DNA of 64,000 nt from JAMLHH01 sp035515235 (lineage in GTDB: Bacteria > Bacteroidota > Bacteroidia > Chitinophagales > JADIYW01). The position numbers and the translations under genes were made by a program. Location of the stretch: NCBI GenBank assembly GCA_035515235.1, contig DATJBS010000040.1, forward strand, positions 62,001 through 126,000, given 5' to 3'. The notes under the pieces were generated by a model that was given only the letters and a program-made list of their open reading frames with translations, made no database searches and was not told where the DNA came from. The stretch's first letter is position 1, and every line of letters starts with the position of its first letter. This document shows positions 15,601-23,675 of this stretch, one piece after another.

Positions 15601-16063
15601 AGCGGCAGTTATTTCAGAAATGAATGCTGAACAAATTAAAGAATTAGAAACAAATCAATCTATTGAGATTGAAACTTCCAACCAAATGTATACATTGTTG
15701 TTGGAAGAGGTAGAAATCCACGCAGAAGACATTGAAGGCTGGTTAATAGCTAGCGAAAAAGGTTGGACAGTAGCTTTGGATATTACTTTAACCGAAGATT
15801 TGTTGAACGAGGGTTATGCAAGAGAATTAATTAATAAAATACAAAACCAAAGGAAAGAAAATGCGTTAGAAGTAACGGATAAGATTTTAATAAAAATAAT
15901 AAAACATCCTATCATTGAAAATGCAATTCAATCTTTTAATAAATATATTTGCAGCGAAACATTAGCAGTTGAAATAGAATTTGTTGAAGTATTAGAAAAT
16001 GCAAAAACATACGAATTGAATGATCAGGAAATATTAATGGACATACAAAAAATAGAAAAATGA
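12695..16063 (+). CDS. ileS: Isoleucyl-tRNA synthetase
   Basis: This is a 1122-residue class I synthetase that charges tRNA-Ile with isoleucine. The HIGH-type motif is GIHH (residues 60-63, after PPSANGMP). The editing domain follows (TTPWTLPSNTALALG, GTGIVHIAPSFGADD), then VDWNLSRTRYWGTPLPIW, WFDSGAMPYAQWHYPF, the KMSKR loop at 669-673, and an anticodon-binding domain (NWYVRLSRRRFW) with a long C-terminal extension. The KMSKR form and the length resemble the eukaryote-like (type 2) IleRS group, which is known to be poorly inhibited by mupirocin; that property is inference here. The ATG at 12695 is preferred because it has GGAGG 8 bases upstream. It overlaps the next gene by 4 bases (ATGA), forming the head of an operon with lspA. 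Confidence 0.96.
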   Translation: MTNTGKKYRESKSLTPSQIESEVLSLWEKHQTFEKSIENRQGQESFVFYEGPPSANGMPGIHHIMARTIKDLFCRYKSAKGYLVERKGGWDTHGLPIELQVEKKLGITKKDIGVSISVEDYNKECRSEVMKFKNVWDDLTQKMGYWVDLENPYVTFENYYIESIWALLKKLYDKDYLYKGLKIQPFSPAAGTGLSSHELNMPGCYKNVKDVSAVAQFKLVHSDLEVYQKLNTATSGEDIYILAWTTTPWTLPSNTALALGAKINYVLVSTFNQYTHLPIQVILAKDLLGKYFKSENENVDFDSYKNDSKNIPYKILTEVKGAELVGLRYEQLLPYAQPEEGDAFRIIIGDFVTTEDGTGIVHIAPSFGADDMKVASENGIGALTLVDRQGKFIESVTDFAGEPVKEAYLTDEEKEAARVLQGRDKYLTVDERIVIMLKTDNKCFKAEKYEHSYPHCWRTDKPILYYPLDSWFIRVTAAKERMVELNKTINWKPKSTGEGRFGQWLENLVDWNLSRTRYWGTPLPIWRTEDGTEEICIGSIEEMKSEIAKAQAAGVMGEIDLSDENLDLHKPFVDGVILVSPSGLPMKREADLIDVWFDSGAMPYAQWHYPFENQEIFERSFPADFIAEGVDQTRGWFYTLHAIAVMLYDSVAYKNVMSNGLVLDKNGNKMSKRLGNGVDPFDTIGKYGADATRWYMISNSQPWDNLKFDLEGLEEVQRKLFSTLYNTYTFFALYANVDGFTNSESAIKVSERPEIDRWIISCLNTLTKDVQEYMDDYEPTKAARAIMEFVNDQVSNWYVRLSRRRFWKTDDHQDKLAAYQTLHTVLNGVAQLMSPIAPFYSDWLFRSLAQAEEGDSLSVHLVDFPEVDNDLIDKELEKRMGIAQQLTSLVLSLRKKENIKVRQPLAKILVPVLDNQQEEMVKSVQNLIMSEVNVKNVEFIRDTTGIVSKKVKPNFKLLGKKLGGKMKEVAAVISEMNAEQIKELETNQSIEIETSNQMYTLLLEEVEIHAEDIEGWLIASEKGWTVALDITLTEDLLNEGYARELINKIQNQRKENALEVTDKILIKIIKHPIIENAIQSFNKYICSETLAVEIEFVEVLENAKTYELNDQEILMDIQKIEK

Positions 16064-16428
16064 GCGACCAAGAAATAGTAAAATACAGCGACGTAGAATT
16101 AGAAGAATTTAAAGAACTCATCTTAGGCAAAATAGCTAAATCACAAGAAGAGTTGACATTCTATCACGAGCAAATTAAATCTGCTGGTGAAGGAGAAAAT
16201 AATTTCAACAATTTAGAAGACGGATCAATCACTCAAGAAAGAGAAAGCATGAATCAAATTGCTTCAAGATTGATCAAACATATTCAACACCTAGAAAATG
16301 CATTAGTAAGAATTAAAAATAAGACTTACGGAATATGTAGAGAGACTGGAAAATTGATTCCTAAAGATAGATTGAAAGCTGTACCTCATGCGACATTGAG
16401 TATGGAAGCTAAAGTGAAGCAGAAATAA
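16060..16428 (+). CDS. DksA/TraR-family protein lacking canonical zinc cysteines
   Basis: This is a 122-residue protein with a helical N-terminal hairpin (EEFKELILGKIAKSQEELTFY) and a C-terminal DksA/TraR-type segment YGICRETGKLIPKDRLKAVPHA. Only one cysteine of the usual four remains, so the zinc finger is degenerate, as in many Bacteroidetes members. By family it may bind RNA polymerase in the secondary channel and modulate initiation, but the coiled-coil-tip acidic residues cannot be assigned safely. Its start overlaps the ileS stop (ATGA), and lspA follows after 5 bases, so it sits in one operon. The family call is good; a working ppGpp-related role is not shown. Confidence 0.82.
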   Translation: MSDQEIVKYSDVELEEFKELILGKIAKSQEELTFYHEQIKSAGEGENNFNNLEDGSITQERESMNQIASRLIKHIQHLENALVRIKNKTYGICRETGKLIPKDRLKAVPHATLSMEAKVKQK

Positions 16429-16433
16429 ACTCA

Positions 16434-17066
16434 GTGAAAAAAATCGGTCTATACGTAGGTTTAATGATTCTCTTTGTCATTTTAGGAGATCAGCTATTAA
16501 AGTTTTGGATCAAGCTCAACTTCGTTTACGGAGATGGATTTGATTTATTAGGATTTTCATGGGCTAAGATACAGTTCGTAGAAAATGAAGGAATGGCATT
16601 TGGTTGGCTAATAGGTGGCAAGATGGGCAAGCTTTTATTGACGAGCTTCAGAATGTTAGCGGTTCCTATGGGAATTTACTATATCTATTACCTGATTAAA
16701 AATCATTATCATACAGGATTAGTTTTTGCAGTAGGACTTATAGTTGCCGGTGCATTGGGAAATTTGATAGATAGTATCTTTTACGGAGTAATTTTCAATC
16801 ATAGCTATGGTCAAGTAGCTACTTTGTTTCCCCCAGAAGGAGGATATGGAGAATGGCTTCATGGAAGAGTTGTAGATATGTTCTACTTTCCGATGGTACA
16901 GACGACTTGGCCTCGCTGGATTCCAATAATAGGCGGGTCTGAACTTTCATTCTTTCAATATATTTTCAATGTAGCTGATTCAGCGATTTCCATTGGAATT
17001 GTAACTATCATGATTTTTAATAAGAGATTTCTTCAAGGTCCAATATCCAGTAGCAATGATGGGTGA
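16434..17066 (+). CDS. lspA: Lipoprotein signal peptidase II
   Basis: This is a 210-residue polytopic inner-membrane aspartyl protease that removes signal peptides from prolipoproteins. Four hydrophobic segments are visible. Family motifs are ENEGMAFGW, AGALGNLIDSIFYG, GRVVDMFYFP (first catalytic Asp) and FNVADSAISIG (second catalytic Asp). The loop between the third and fourth helices is longer than in E. coli, which is common in Bacteroidetes. The start is a GTG at 16434, five bases after the DksA-like stop. The end overlaps the following ABC gene by 11 bases. Its job fits the many lipoproteins in this window (GldJ, the FGE-like protein, and the small paralogues). Confidence 0.95.
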   Translation: MKKIGLYVGLMILFVILGDQLLKFWIKLNFVYGDGFDLLGFSWAKIQFVENEGMAFGWLIGGKMGKLLLTSFRMLAVPMGIYYIYYLIKNHYHTGLVFAVGLIVAGALGNLIDSIFYGVIFNHSYGQVATLFPPEGGYGEWLHGRVVDMFYFPMVQTTWPRWIPIIGGSELSFFQYIFNVADSAISIGIVTIMIFNKRFLQGPISSSNDG

Positions 17067-18456
17067 TGAAATTGCAATTTTTAAAGATATTCATATAATA
17101 AGAGGCGGTTGTTTGTTGCAACCGTCTTTTTCATTTATTTGGAAAAAAGGACAAGTTTGGTGCGTGACTGGACCAACTGGAAGCGGTAAAACTACTTTCC
17201 TCAAAATTATTGCAGGTATAATATTTACTCCGGATTCTAAAATTTCATTTCCCTTATTAGAAATTTTAAAAGCCAAATCTAAAGAGAAGGTATTTATTTC
17301 AGATTGGATAGCATTTGTACCTCAAGAGATTAAAATCCCTACGATTTATATTGAAGATTTATATTATCAAAGAAGATTTCAAGCCGCAGAACAAGATGAT
17401 ATTCCTACAGTCTGGGAAGTGCTAATTCAAGCAGCCCAGCAAAATGAAACTACAGCAAAATTAGCTGCAGATTGGATGAATCTAGATGGATTACTCTATC
17501 AACCTTTTGTGCAATTATCTAATGGTCAGACCCGTAGACTAATGATTGCGATTGCGCTAGCTAAGCAGCCCAAAATATTAATTTTAGACAATCCTTATAC
17601 TGGTTTAGATCAGGATGCAAGAGATTCATTGAATGCTCAACTCAGAACATTAGTCGATAAAGGGATAAATATTTTGATGGCAGCTCATGAACATGAAATT
17701 GCTTCCATGGATTTTGTTACGAATTCTTTGAAATTTAAAAACGTTCATACTGTTCAACAGGGAAATGATTTGCCAGAGTGCTTTAAAAATCCTGCTATAG
17801 ATCTTTCTAAAAAGACAATTCAAATGTCTAATATCCGAGTCACGTACGGCAGCAAGACAGTTTTGAATATACCAGAATGGACAGTACTACCAAAAGAAAG
17901 ATGGATTATAAAAGGTAAAAACGGCTCAGGGAAATCTACTCTTTTGTCCCTCATTATGGCAGATCATCCTCAAGCATATTCTAATGAAATACATCTATTT
18001 GGTAATAAACGAGGATCAGGGGAAAGCATTTGGGAAATTAAAAAAAGAATTGGTTTCTTTTCTCCCGAATTGTTAAGATTTTTTGATTCAAGTATAACTG
18101 CTCATGACATTATCGCATCAGGATGGAACGATATCGTAGGACAAACAACAGCTTTGTCTCAAAATGAAAAACAAAAAGTACAGGAATTAGTGGGTTGGTT
18201 AGGAATCAATGAAATAATAACGCTCAAATTAGGAGACCTCTCTTTGGGACAACAAAAGATGATTTTGATAGCTAGAGCGATGATTAGAAATCCAGAGTTA
18301 TTGATTTTAGATGAGCCACTTCAAGGAATGGATACTGAGTGGAGAGAGCACTTTAAGGGCAAAATAGAGGAGTTTTCTCAAAGTAGAACCATTTTGTATG
18401 TGACCCATGATAAAGAAGAAATTCCTTCTGGACATTGGGAAACCCTCGAATTGTAA
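17056..18456 (+). CDS. Twin ATP-binding-cassette protein (ModF/PhrA-like)
   Basis: This is a 466-residue soluble protein with two complete ABC nucleotide-binding domains and no membrane segment. Domain 1 has Walker A GPTGSGKT (39-46), a signature VQLSNGQTRR and Walker B ILILDNPYTGLD. Domain 2 has Walker A GKNGSGKS (about 287-294), LSLGQQKM and LLILDEPLQGMD. The layout matches the ModF/PhrA group, whose role is unclear (molybdate-related ATPase or photorepair-linked by early reports). It overlaps the end of lspA by 11 bases, so it is the last gene of the ileS operon. No partner permease is nearby. Start: tandem ATGs at 17056/17059; either is possible. Confidence 0.85.
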   Translation: MMGDEIAIFKDIHIIRGGCLLQPSFSFIWKKGQVWCVTGPTGSGKTTFLKIIAGIIFTPDSKISFPLLEILKAKSKEKVFISDWIAFVPQEIKIPTIYIEDLYYQRRFQAAEQDDIPTVWEVLIQAAQQNETTAKLAADWMNLDGLLYQPFVQLSNGQTRRLMIAIALAKQPKILILDNPYTGLDQDARDSLNAQLRTLVDKGINILMAAHEHEIASMDFVTNSLKFKNVHTVQQGNDLPECFKNPAIDLSKKTIQMSNIRVTYGSKTVLNIPEWTVLPKERWIIKGKNGSGKSTLLSLIMADHPQAYSNEIHLFGNKRGSGESIWEIKKRIGFFSPELLRFFDSSITAHDIIASGWNDIVGQTTALSQNEKQKVQELVGWLGINEIITLKLGDLSLGQQKMILIARAMIRNPELLILDEPLQGMDTEWREHFKGKIEEFSQSRTILYVTHDKEEIPSGHWETLEL

Positions 18457-18529
18457 TAATTAAACAATTCTTTACCATAAAGTCATTTTCTAATTATAGT
18501 AAAATGATATTATTCATCTAAATTTTTTC

Positions 18530-18537
18530 TATCTTTG
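18530..18537 (+). promoter_or_regulatory. -7 promoter box of the rimP-nusA-infB operon
   Basis: TATCTTTG is a perfect TAnnTTTG. Transcription would start near 18543, giving a leader of about 50 bases that contains the hairpin at 18550-18574. A -33 TTTG at the proper distance was not evident. Confidence 0.6.
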
Positions 18538-18549
18538 TGTCGTCGAAAG

Positions 18550-18574
18550 ATAGGGGACCCTTGCAGTCCCCTAT
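18550..18574 (+). promoter_or_regulatory. Leader hairpin (attenuator-like) upstream of rimP
   Basis: A perfect 9-bp stem ATAGGGGAC / GTCCCCTAT with a 7-base loop CCTTGCA is followed by TTTTG. It lies in the leader, 18 bases before the rimP ATG. Because the operon encodes NusA, a factor that acts on hairpins, an autoregulatory attenuator is a reasonable inference. Confidence 0.65.
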
Positions 18575-18592
18575 TTTGTTAGACTTTTAGTT

Positions 18593-19072
18593 ATGGAAAA
18601 TATAGATAATCTTAAGCTGAAAATTACCGAGGCGATTGAAGAACGCATTCAAGATACAGATTTGTTTTTAGTAGATATACAAATTTCTGTAACTTCAAGA
18701 ATTGGTGTATTTTTAGATGGTAAGACAGAACACATTACAATTAAACAGTGTACTGATATATCAAGATTTCTAGAAAATTACTTAGAGTCTAACGCTTTAG
18801 TTGGTGAAAAATACTTGTTAGAAGTTTCTTCTCCAGGATTAGATGAGCCTTTTAAAGTGACCGAGCAATATGTGAAATGGTTGAATAAGCCAGTAGAAGT
18901 GTTGTTGTTGTCTGGTATTAAAGAGATTGGAGAATTGAAAGCTTTTGATGAGAATTCAGTGACAATTGAAGTAGCAGAGCAAAAAAAGAAAAAAGAAATT
19001 ATTCCTGCAGAGCAAAAAACCTTCGCTAATGCAGATATTAAATATACAAGAAAACATTTCGTATTCAAATAG
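18593..19072 (+). CDS. rimP: Ribosome maturation factor RimP
   Basis: This is a 159-residue small-subunit assembly factor that helps 30S maturation in the cytosol. The N-terminal alpha/beta domain contains LFLVDIQISVTSRIGVFLDG and CTDISRFLENYLES, then the conserved LLEVSSPGLDEPFK. The C-terminal Sm-like barrel follows (VEVLLLSGIKEIGELKAF). It is the first gene of the classic rimP-nusA-infB operon, with 8 bases to nusA. The length is normal. The leader hairpin at 18550 and the promoter at 18530 lie directly upstream. Confidence 0.95.
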   Translation: MENIDNLKLKITEAIEERIQDTDLFLVDIQISVTSRIGVFLDGKTEHITIKQCTDISRFLENYLESNALVGEKYLLEVSSPGLDEPFKVTEQYVKWLNKPVEVLLLSGIKEIGELKAFDENSVTIEVAEQKKKKEIIPAEQKTFANADIKYTRKHFVFK

Positions 19073-19080
19073 GATAACTT

Positions 19081-20316
19081 ATGAATAGTGCAGAATTGGT
19101 AGACTCGATCTCCGAGTTTAAAGAATTTAAAAACATTGACAGACCCACGATGATGCGTGTGTTAGAAGATGTATTTAAAACTTTGTTGCGTAAAAAATAT
19201 GGATCTGACGAGCAATTTGATATTATCGTCAATACAGATAAAGGTGACTTAGAAATTTGGCATAACAGAACTATTGTTGAAGATGGAGCAGTTGAAGAAG
19301 ATTTACAAGAAGTATCACTTACTTATGCTTTAAAAGTAGATCCGGAACTAGAAATTGGAGACGATTGTTATGAAGAGATTACTTTAGAATCTTTTGGTAG
19401 AAGAGCTATCCTTGCTGCAAGACAAACATTGATTTCAAGAATCTTAGAATTAGAGAAAGACGAAATCTTTAAAAAATATCAAGATAGAATCGGTGAAATA
19501 GTTACTGCTGAAGTCTATCAGGTATGGAAAAAAGAAATGTTGCTATTGGATGACGAAGGAAATGAGTTGTTATTGCCTAAAACTGAACAAATCAAAACAG
19601 ATTTTTACAAAAAAGGAGATACACTTAGAGCCGTAGTTAAAGACGTGGAGATGAGAGGAGCTAATCCTAGAGTTATTCTTTCTAGAATTGACCCATCTTT
19701 CCTTGCAAAATTATTAGAATTAGAAGTGCCAGAAATATTTGATGGATTAATCTCTATCAGAAAAATTGTTCGCGAACCAGGTGAAAGAGCTAAAGTAGCT
19801 GTGGAGTCTTACGATGATCGTATCGATCCAGTAGGAGCTTGTGTAGGTATGAAAGGTTCAAGAATCCATGGTATCGTTAGAGAGTTGAGAAATGAGAATA
19901 TTGACATCATTAACTTTACAAACAATACTACATTATTCATTCAGAGAGCATTATCTCCAGCTAAAATCTCATCGATAGAAGTATCTGATGATAAAAAAGC
20001 AGCAGTTTATCTTAAGCCCGATCAAGTATCATTGGCTATTGGTAAAGGTGGATTGAATATTAAACTTGCGAGTCGTTTGACAGGATATGAAATCGATGTT
20101 TATAGAGATATCGATGAAGTGGAGGATGACGTAGATCTAGAAGAATTCGGAGACGAGATCGATGGATGGGTAATTGATGCCTTGAAAAACATCGGTTGTG
20201 ACACAGCTAAAAGTGTTCTAGAATTAGATAGAGATGAACTAATTAGACGTGCTGACTTGGAAGAGGAAACCGTTGATGATGTCCTTCGTATTCTAAAAGA
20301 TGAATTTGATAATTAA
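19081..20316 (+). CDS. nusA: Transcription termination/antitermination factor NusA
   Basis: This is a 411-residue RNA-polymerase-associated factor that modulates pausing, termination and antitermination. Domain order: N-terminal RNAP-binding domain (MRVLEDVFKTLLRKKYG), S1 domain (GEIVTAEVYQVWKKEMLL, with ANPRVILSR at its end), then two KH domains (DRIDPVGACVGMKGSRIHGI and AIGKGGLNIKLASRLTGYEI). A short acidic tail with a partial helix-hairpin region follows, as expected outside the Proteobacteria. It may regulate its own operon through the leader hairpin at 18550 (inference). Confidence 0.96.
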   Translation: MNSAELVDSISEFKEFKNIDRPTMMRVLEDVFKTLLRKKYGSDEQFDIIVNTDKGDLEIWHNRTIVEDGAVEEDLQEVSLTYALKVDPELEIGDDCYEEITLESFGRRAILAARQTLISRILELEKDEIFKKYQDRIGEIVTAEVYQVWKKEMLLLDDEGNELLLPKTEQIKTDFYKKGDTLRAVVKDVEMRGANPRVILSRIDPSFLAKLLELEVPEIFDGLISIRKIVREPGERAKVAVESYDDRIDPVGACVGMKGSRIHGIVRELRNENIDIINFTNNTTLFIQRALSPAKISSIEVSDDKKAAVYLKPDQVSLAIGKGGLNIKLASRLTGYEIDVYRDIDEVEDDVDLEEFGDEIDGWVIDALKNIGCDTAKSVLELDRDELIRRADLEEETVDDVLRILKDEFDN

Positions 20317-20365
20317 AAATCGTGTACTTCTATTGTACATTTGTATAAGAAACTAAAAGTCTATA

Positions 20366-23300
20366 ATGACAGAAAATAAGTCGATACAGTTAGTGAAAGC
20401 AGCGAAAGAGTTGAATGTTGGTATTCATACTCTCGTTGATCATTTAGCTGAAAAGGGACAAGTTGTAGAAAATAAACCTACTACAAAACTATCCCCTGAA
20501 CAATACAATCTTCTTCTGAGTGCTTTTAAGCAAGATTTAGCTATAAAAAAGAAAGCAGAAGAAATTAACATCGGGAAAATCAGAAAAGACAAAGCAGAGG
20601 AAATTAGAGAAGAAGCTGTTGTCATTGAGCGCCCTCGCATCATTGTCGAAGGACCTAAAGTGGTGGGCAAAATGGATCTTGATGCTAAGAAACCTGCAGC
20701 TGTAGAGCCTGTAGCAAAACCATCAGAGCCTGTTGTGGTGCCTGAAGCTCCGAAAGTAGAAAAACCTGCTGCAGAGCCTGTGGTGAAACCAGAACCTGTA
20801 AAACCAGAACCTGCAAAACCGGAATCTGTAAAAGCTGAGCCAGTGAAACCTGAACCAGCTAAAGCTGAGAAAGTTAAGTCAGAGCCAGTCCAAGCTGAAG
20901 CAATTAAAGAAGAACCTAAAAAAGCAGAGCCAATTCAACCAGAATCGCCAAAAGCAGAAACTGTAGAAGCTCCTATAATCGACAGACAACCTGTTGAGAA
21001 ACCTGCTATTAAAGTGGTGGATAAAATAGATTTATCTAAAAAGAAACCTGCAGGAAATAAAAAACCAACACCTACATCTGCTGCTAAAAAGCCAGCACCA
21101 AAAGTAATCACTCCAGCTCCTGTAGTTGTACCGATTACTCATACTGCTGATTTACAACCAACGGTAATTAGAGCTGAGGCAGAGAAATTAAGCGGTGTGA
21201 AGATTATGGGTAAAATAGAATTACCTGATAGTAAAAAACCATCCACAGATAATAAAAAATCTTACGGTAAAAATACTGCTAACGAAAAACGTAAAAGAAA
21301 ACGTATAGGTGGTAAAGTCGTCGATGTCAATAAAGTAACAACTGATGACAAAGGTGCAACTAGTTCTGACAGAATCGCTAGACCTGCTGGTCCTCCAAGA
21401 GGTAGAGGTCCTGCTGGTGGAGGTGGCGTAGGTCGCCCATTAGCTCCTGGAGCTCGTAGACCAGGTGGTAAATTTACTAGAGGCGGAGATAAACCAAGAG
21501 ATGAAAATCAAGCAATTTCAGGAAAAGAAATTGATGATAAAATCAAAGCCACAATGGCTAAATTGGGTGGAGGAAATAGATCTAGATCTAATAAATCCAA
21601 ATACCGTAAAACCAGAAGAGATGATGGTTATAGTCCAAATGAAGAAAGCAACGAAATATCCAAAATCAGCGTAACAGAATTTATTTCTGTAAGTGAATTA
21701 GCAAATATCATGAACGTTTCTCCTACTCAAGTAATTTCTGCTTGTTTTGGTTTAGGAGTAATTGTTTCTATCAATCAGCGTATTGATGCTGAGGTGATTG
21801 AATTAGTTGCTGGTGAATTTGGTTTCGAAGTAGACTTTATCAATATCATTGAAGATGAAGAGACTCCTCAAGAAGAGGAAAACCCAGAAGATTTAATTTC
21901 AAGATCTCCTATTGTTACTATCATGGGTCATGTTGACCACGGTAAGACCTCTTTATTGGATTATATCAGAAGTGCAACCATCGTAACAGGTGAAGCGGGT
22001 GGTATCACTCAGCACATTGGAGCTTACGAAGTGACATTGCCTGATAGCCAAAAACAAATCACATTCTTAGACACACCAGGTCACGAAGCGTTTACAGCAA
22101 TGCGTGCTCGTGGAGCTAAGCTGACAGATATAGTAGTAATCGTAGTAGCAGCAGATGATAATGTGATGCCTCAAACTAAAGAGGCAATCAGTCACGCACA
22201 AGCAGCTGAAGTGCCAATGATTATTGCAATCAACAAAATGGATAAGCCAACAGCGAATCCAGAAAATATTAAAAAGCAATTGGCAGACATGAACATTCTT
22301 ATAGAAGAGTGGGGTGGTAAATACCAATGTCAAGAGATTTCTGCCAAAAAAGGAACTAATGTTGAAGACCTTTTAGAGAAAATTCTTTTAGAAGCTGAAT
22401 TATTAGACCTGAAAGCTAATCCTAATAAGATTGCTAACGGTAGCGTAATTGAAGCATCTCTAGATAAAGGTAGAGGATACGTTTCTACTTTAATGGTTCA
22501 AGATGGTACTTTGAATATTGGAGACTTCGTAGTTGCGGGTCAATATTATGGTAAAGTGAAAGCCTTATCCAATGAAAGAGGAACAAGAATCAAGAAAGCT
22601 AAACCTTCTCAACCTGTTCAATTATTAGGTTTGAATGGAGCTCCTACTGCTGGAGATAAATTTAAAGTTTATCTATCAGAGCAAGAAGCTAAGGAAATCG
22701 CCAACAAAAGATCTACTATCCTTAGAGAGCAAGGAATTAGAGCTACTAAACATATCACTCTTGATGAGATTGGAAGACGTCTTGCTTTAGGTAACTTTAA
22801 AGAACTGAAGATCATTGTAAAAGGAGACGTGGATGGTTCAGTAGAGGCATTAAGCGATTCATTATTGAAACTATCTACAGAAGAAATTCAAGTTTCTATC
22901 GTATTGAGCGGTGTAGGTGCAATTACAGAAAACGACGTGTTATTAGCAGCAGCATCTGATGCAATTATCGTAGCGTTCCAAGTTAGGCCTTCTGCTAATG
23001 CTAGACAGCTTGCAGATAGAGAAAGCATTGAAATCCGTAACTATTCTATTATTTATGACGCTATTGATGATGTCAAGAAAGCAATGGAAGGAATGCTAGA
23101 GCCTAAGTTTGAAGATAAAATTGTTGCTAACGTAGAAGTTAGAGAAGTCTTCAAAATTAGCAAGCTAGGTTCTATTGCAGGATGTTACGTTCAAGACGGA
23201 AAAATTCTTAGAGCGAATGGTATTAGAGTCATTAGAGATGGTATAGTTGTCTATGAAGGTGAATTAGAAGCTCTGAAGAGATACAAAGATGATGTAAGAG

Positions 23301-23410
23301 AAGTTGCTAAAGGATTTGAGTGTGGTATCAAAATTAAAAACTACAACGATATTCAAGTCAATGACATTATTGAATCTTTCGAGAAAGTAGCAGTGAAAAG
23401 AAAACTATAA
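20366..23410 (+). CDS. infB: Translation initiation factor IF-2
   Basis: This is a 1014-residue GTPase that delivers initiator tRNA to the 30S subunit. The N-terminal region starts with an IF2_N helix (IQLVKAAKELNVGIHTLVDHL). A long low-complexity segment rich in Lys, Pro, Glu and Ala follows (about residues 95-240, repeated KPEP/KAEP units), then a basic Gly/Arg-rich segment (about 330-375). The G domain has G1 GHVDHGKT (521-528), G3 DTPGHEAF, G4 NKMD and G5 SAKKG, followed by domains II-IV ending at VAVKRKL. The C-terminal half is strongly conserved. A strong terminator follows at 23436. Confidence 0.97.
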   Translation: MTENKSIQLVKAAKELNVGIHTLVDHLAEKGQVVENKPTTKLSPEQYNLLLSAFKQDLAIKKKAEEINIGKIRKDKAEEIREEAVVIERPRIIVEGPKVVGKMDLDAKKPAAVEPVAKPSEPVVVPEAPKVEKPAAEPVVKPEPVKPEPAKPESVKAEPVKPEPAKAEKVKSEPVQAEAIKEEPKKAEPIQPESPKAETVEAPIIDRQPVEKPAIKVVDKIDLSKKKPAGNKKPTPTSAAKKPAPKVITPAPVVVPITHTADLQPTVIRAEAEKLSGVKIMGKIELPDSKKPSTDNKKSYGKNTANEKRKRKRIGGKVVDVNKVTTDDKGATSSDRIARPAGPPRGRGPAGGGGVGRPLAPGARRPGGKFTRGGDKPRDENQAISGKEIDDKIKATMAKLGGGNRSRSNKSKYRKTRRDDGYSPNEESNEISKISVTEFISVSELANIMNVSPTQVISACFGLGVIVSINQRIDAEVIELVAGEFGFEVDFINIIEDEETPQEEENPEDLISRSPIVTIMGHVDHGKTSLLDYIRSATIVTGEAGGITQHIGAYEVTLPDSQKQITFLDTPGHEAFTAMRARGAKLTDIVVIVVAADDNVMPQTKEAISHAQAAEVPMIIAINKMDKPTANPENIKKQLADMNILIEEWGGKYQCQEISAKKGTNVEDLLEKILLEAELLDLKANPNKIANGSVIEASLDKGRGYVSTLMVQDGTLNIGDFVVAGQYYGKVKALSNERGTRIKKAKPSQPVQLLGLNGAPTAGDKFKVYLSEQEAKEIANKRSTILREQGIRATKHITLDEIGRRLALGNFKELKIIVKGDVDGSVEALSDSLLKLSTEEIQVSIVLSGVGAITENDVLLAAASDAIIVAFQVRPSANARQLADRESIEIRNYSIIYDAIDDVKKAMEGMLEPKFEDKIVANVEVREVFKISKLGSIAGCYVQDGKILRANGIRVIRDGIVVYEGELEALKRYKDDVREVAKGFECGIKIKNYNDIQVNDIIESFEKVAVKRKL

Positions 23411-23435
23411 TTTTCTAATTAATTTATAAAGTATC

Positions 23436-23467
23436 AAGTCCATGGTTTTTAGCCATGGACTTTTTTG
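23436..23467 (+). terminator. Terminator of the rimP-nusA-infB operon
   Basis: A 10-bp stem (AAGTCCATGG / CCATGGACTT), a 7-base loop and a T-run lie 25 bases after the infB stop. Confidence 0.9.
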
Positions 23468-23622
23468 TTTTAGGTTCATATTGAAAGTAGTAGAGTTTTT
23501 GCTGATCTATATTTTCAATTTTGTTGATGTTAAATGCAATTTTGACGTATGAATAATCTCTTGAAAGACAAAAAGTTATTCAGTTTTATATTTTTTGCGA
23601 TGAATAGAGTTGTTATTCCCCT

Positions 23623-23661
23623 TAAATATGCGGCGAATAGATTGTATATTTACCGCAAATA
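23623..23661 (+). promoter_or_regulatory. Candidate operator dyad in front of the Fic gene
   Basis: Two inverted half-sites built around TGCGG and CCGCA (arms about 23623-23639 and 23645-23661; right arm read in reverse is TATTTGCGGTAAATA) end 14 bases before the Fic start. Together with the Fic protein's C-terminal winged-helix domain this suggests autoregulation. Inference from dyad symmetry and position. Confidence 0.45.
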
Positions 23662-23675
23662 CAGATTTTTCTAGA

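Noticed and set aside
20690..20960. A DNA repeat element or recombination hotspot
   Set aside because: It is the Lys/Pro/Glu-rich linker of IF-2, coding and in frame, of a kind common in Bacteroidetes infB genes.
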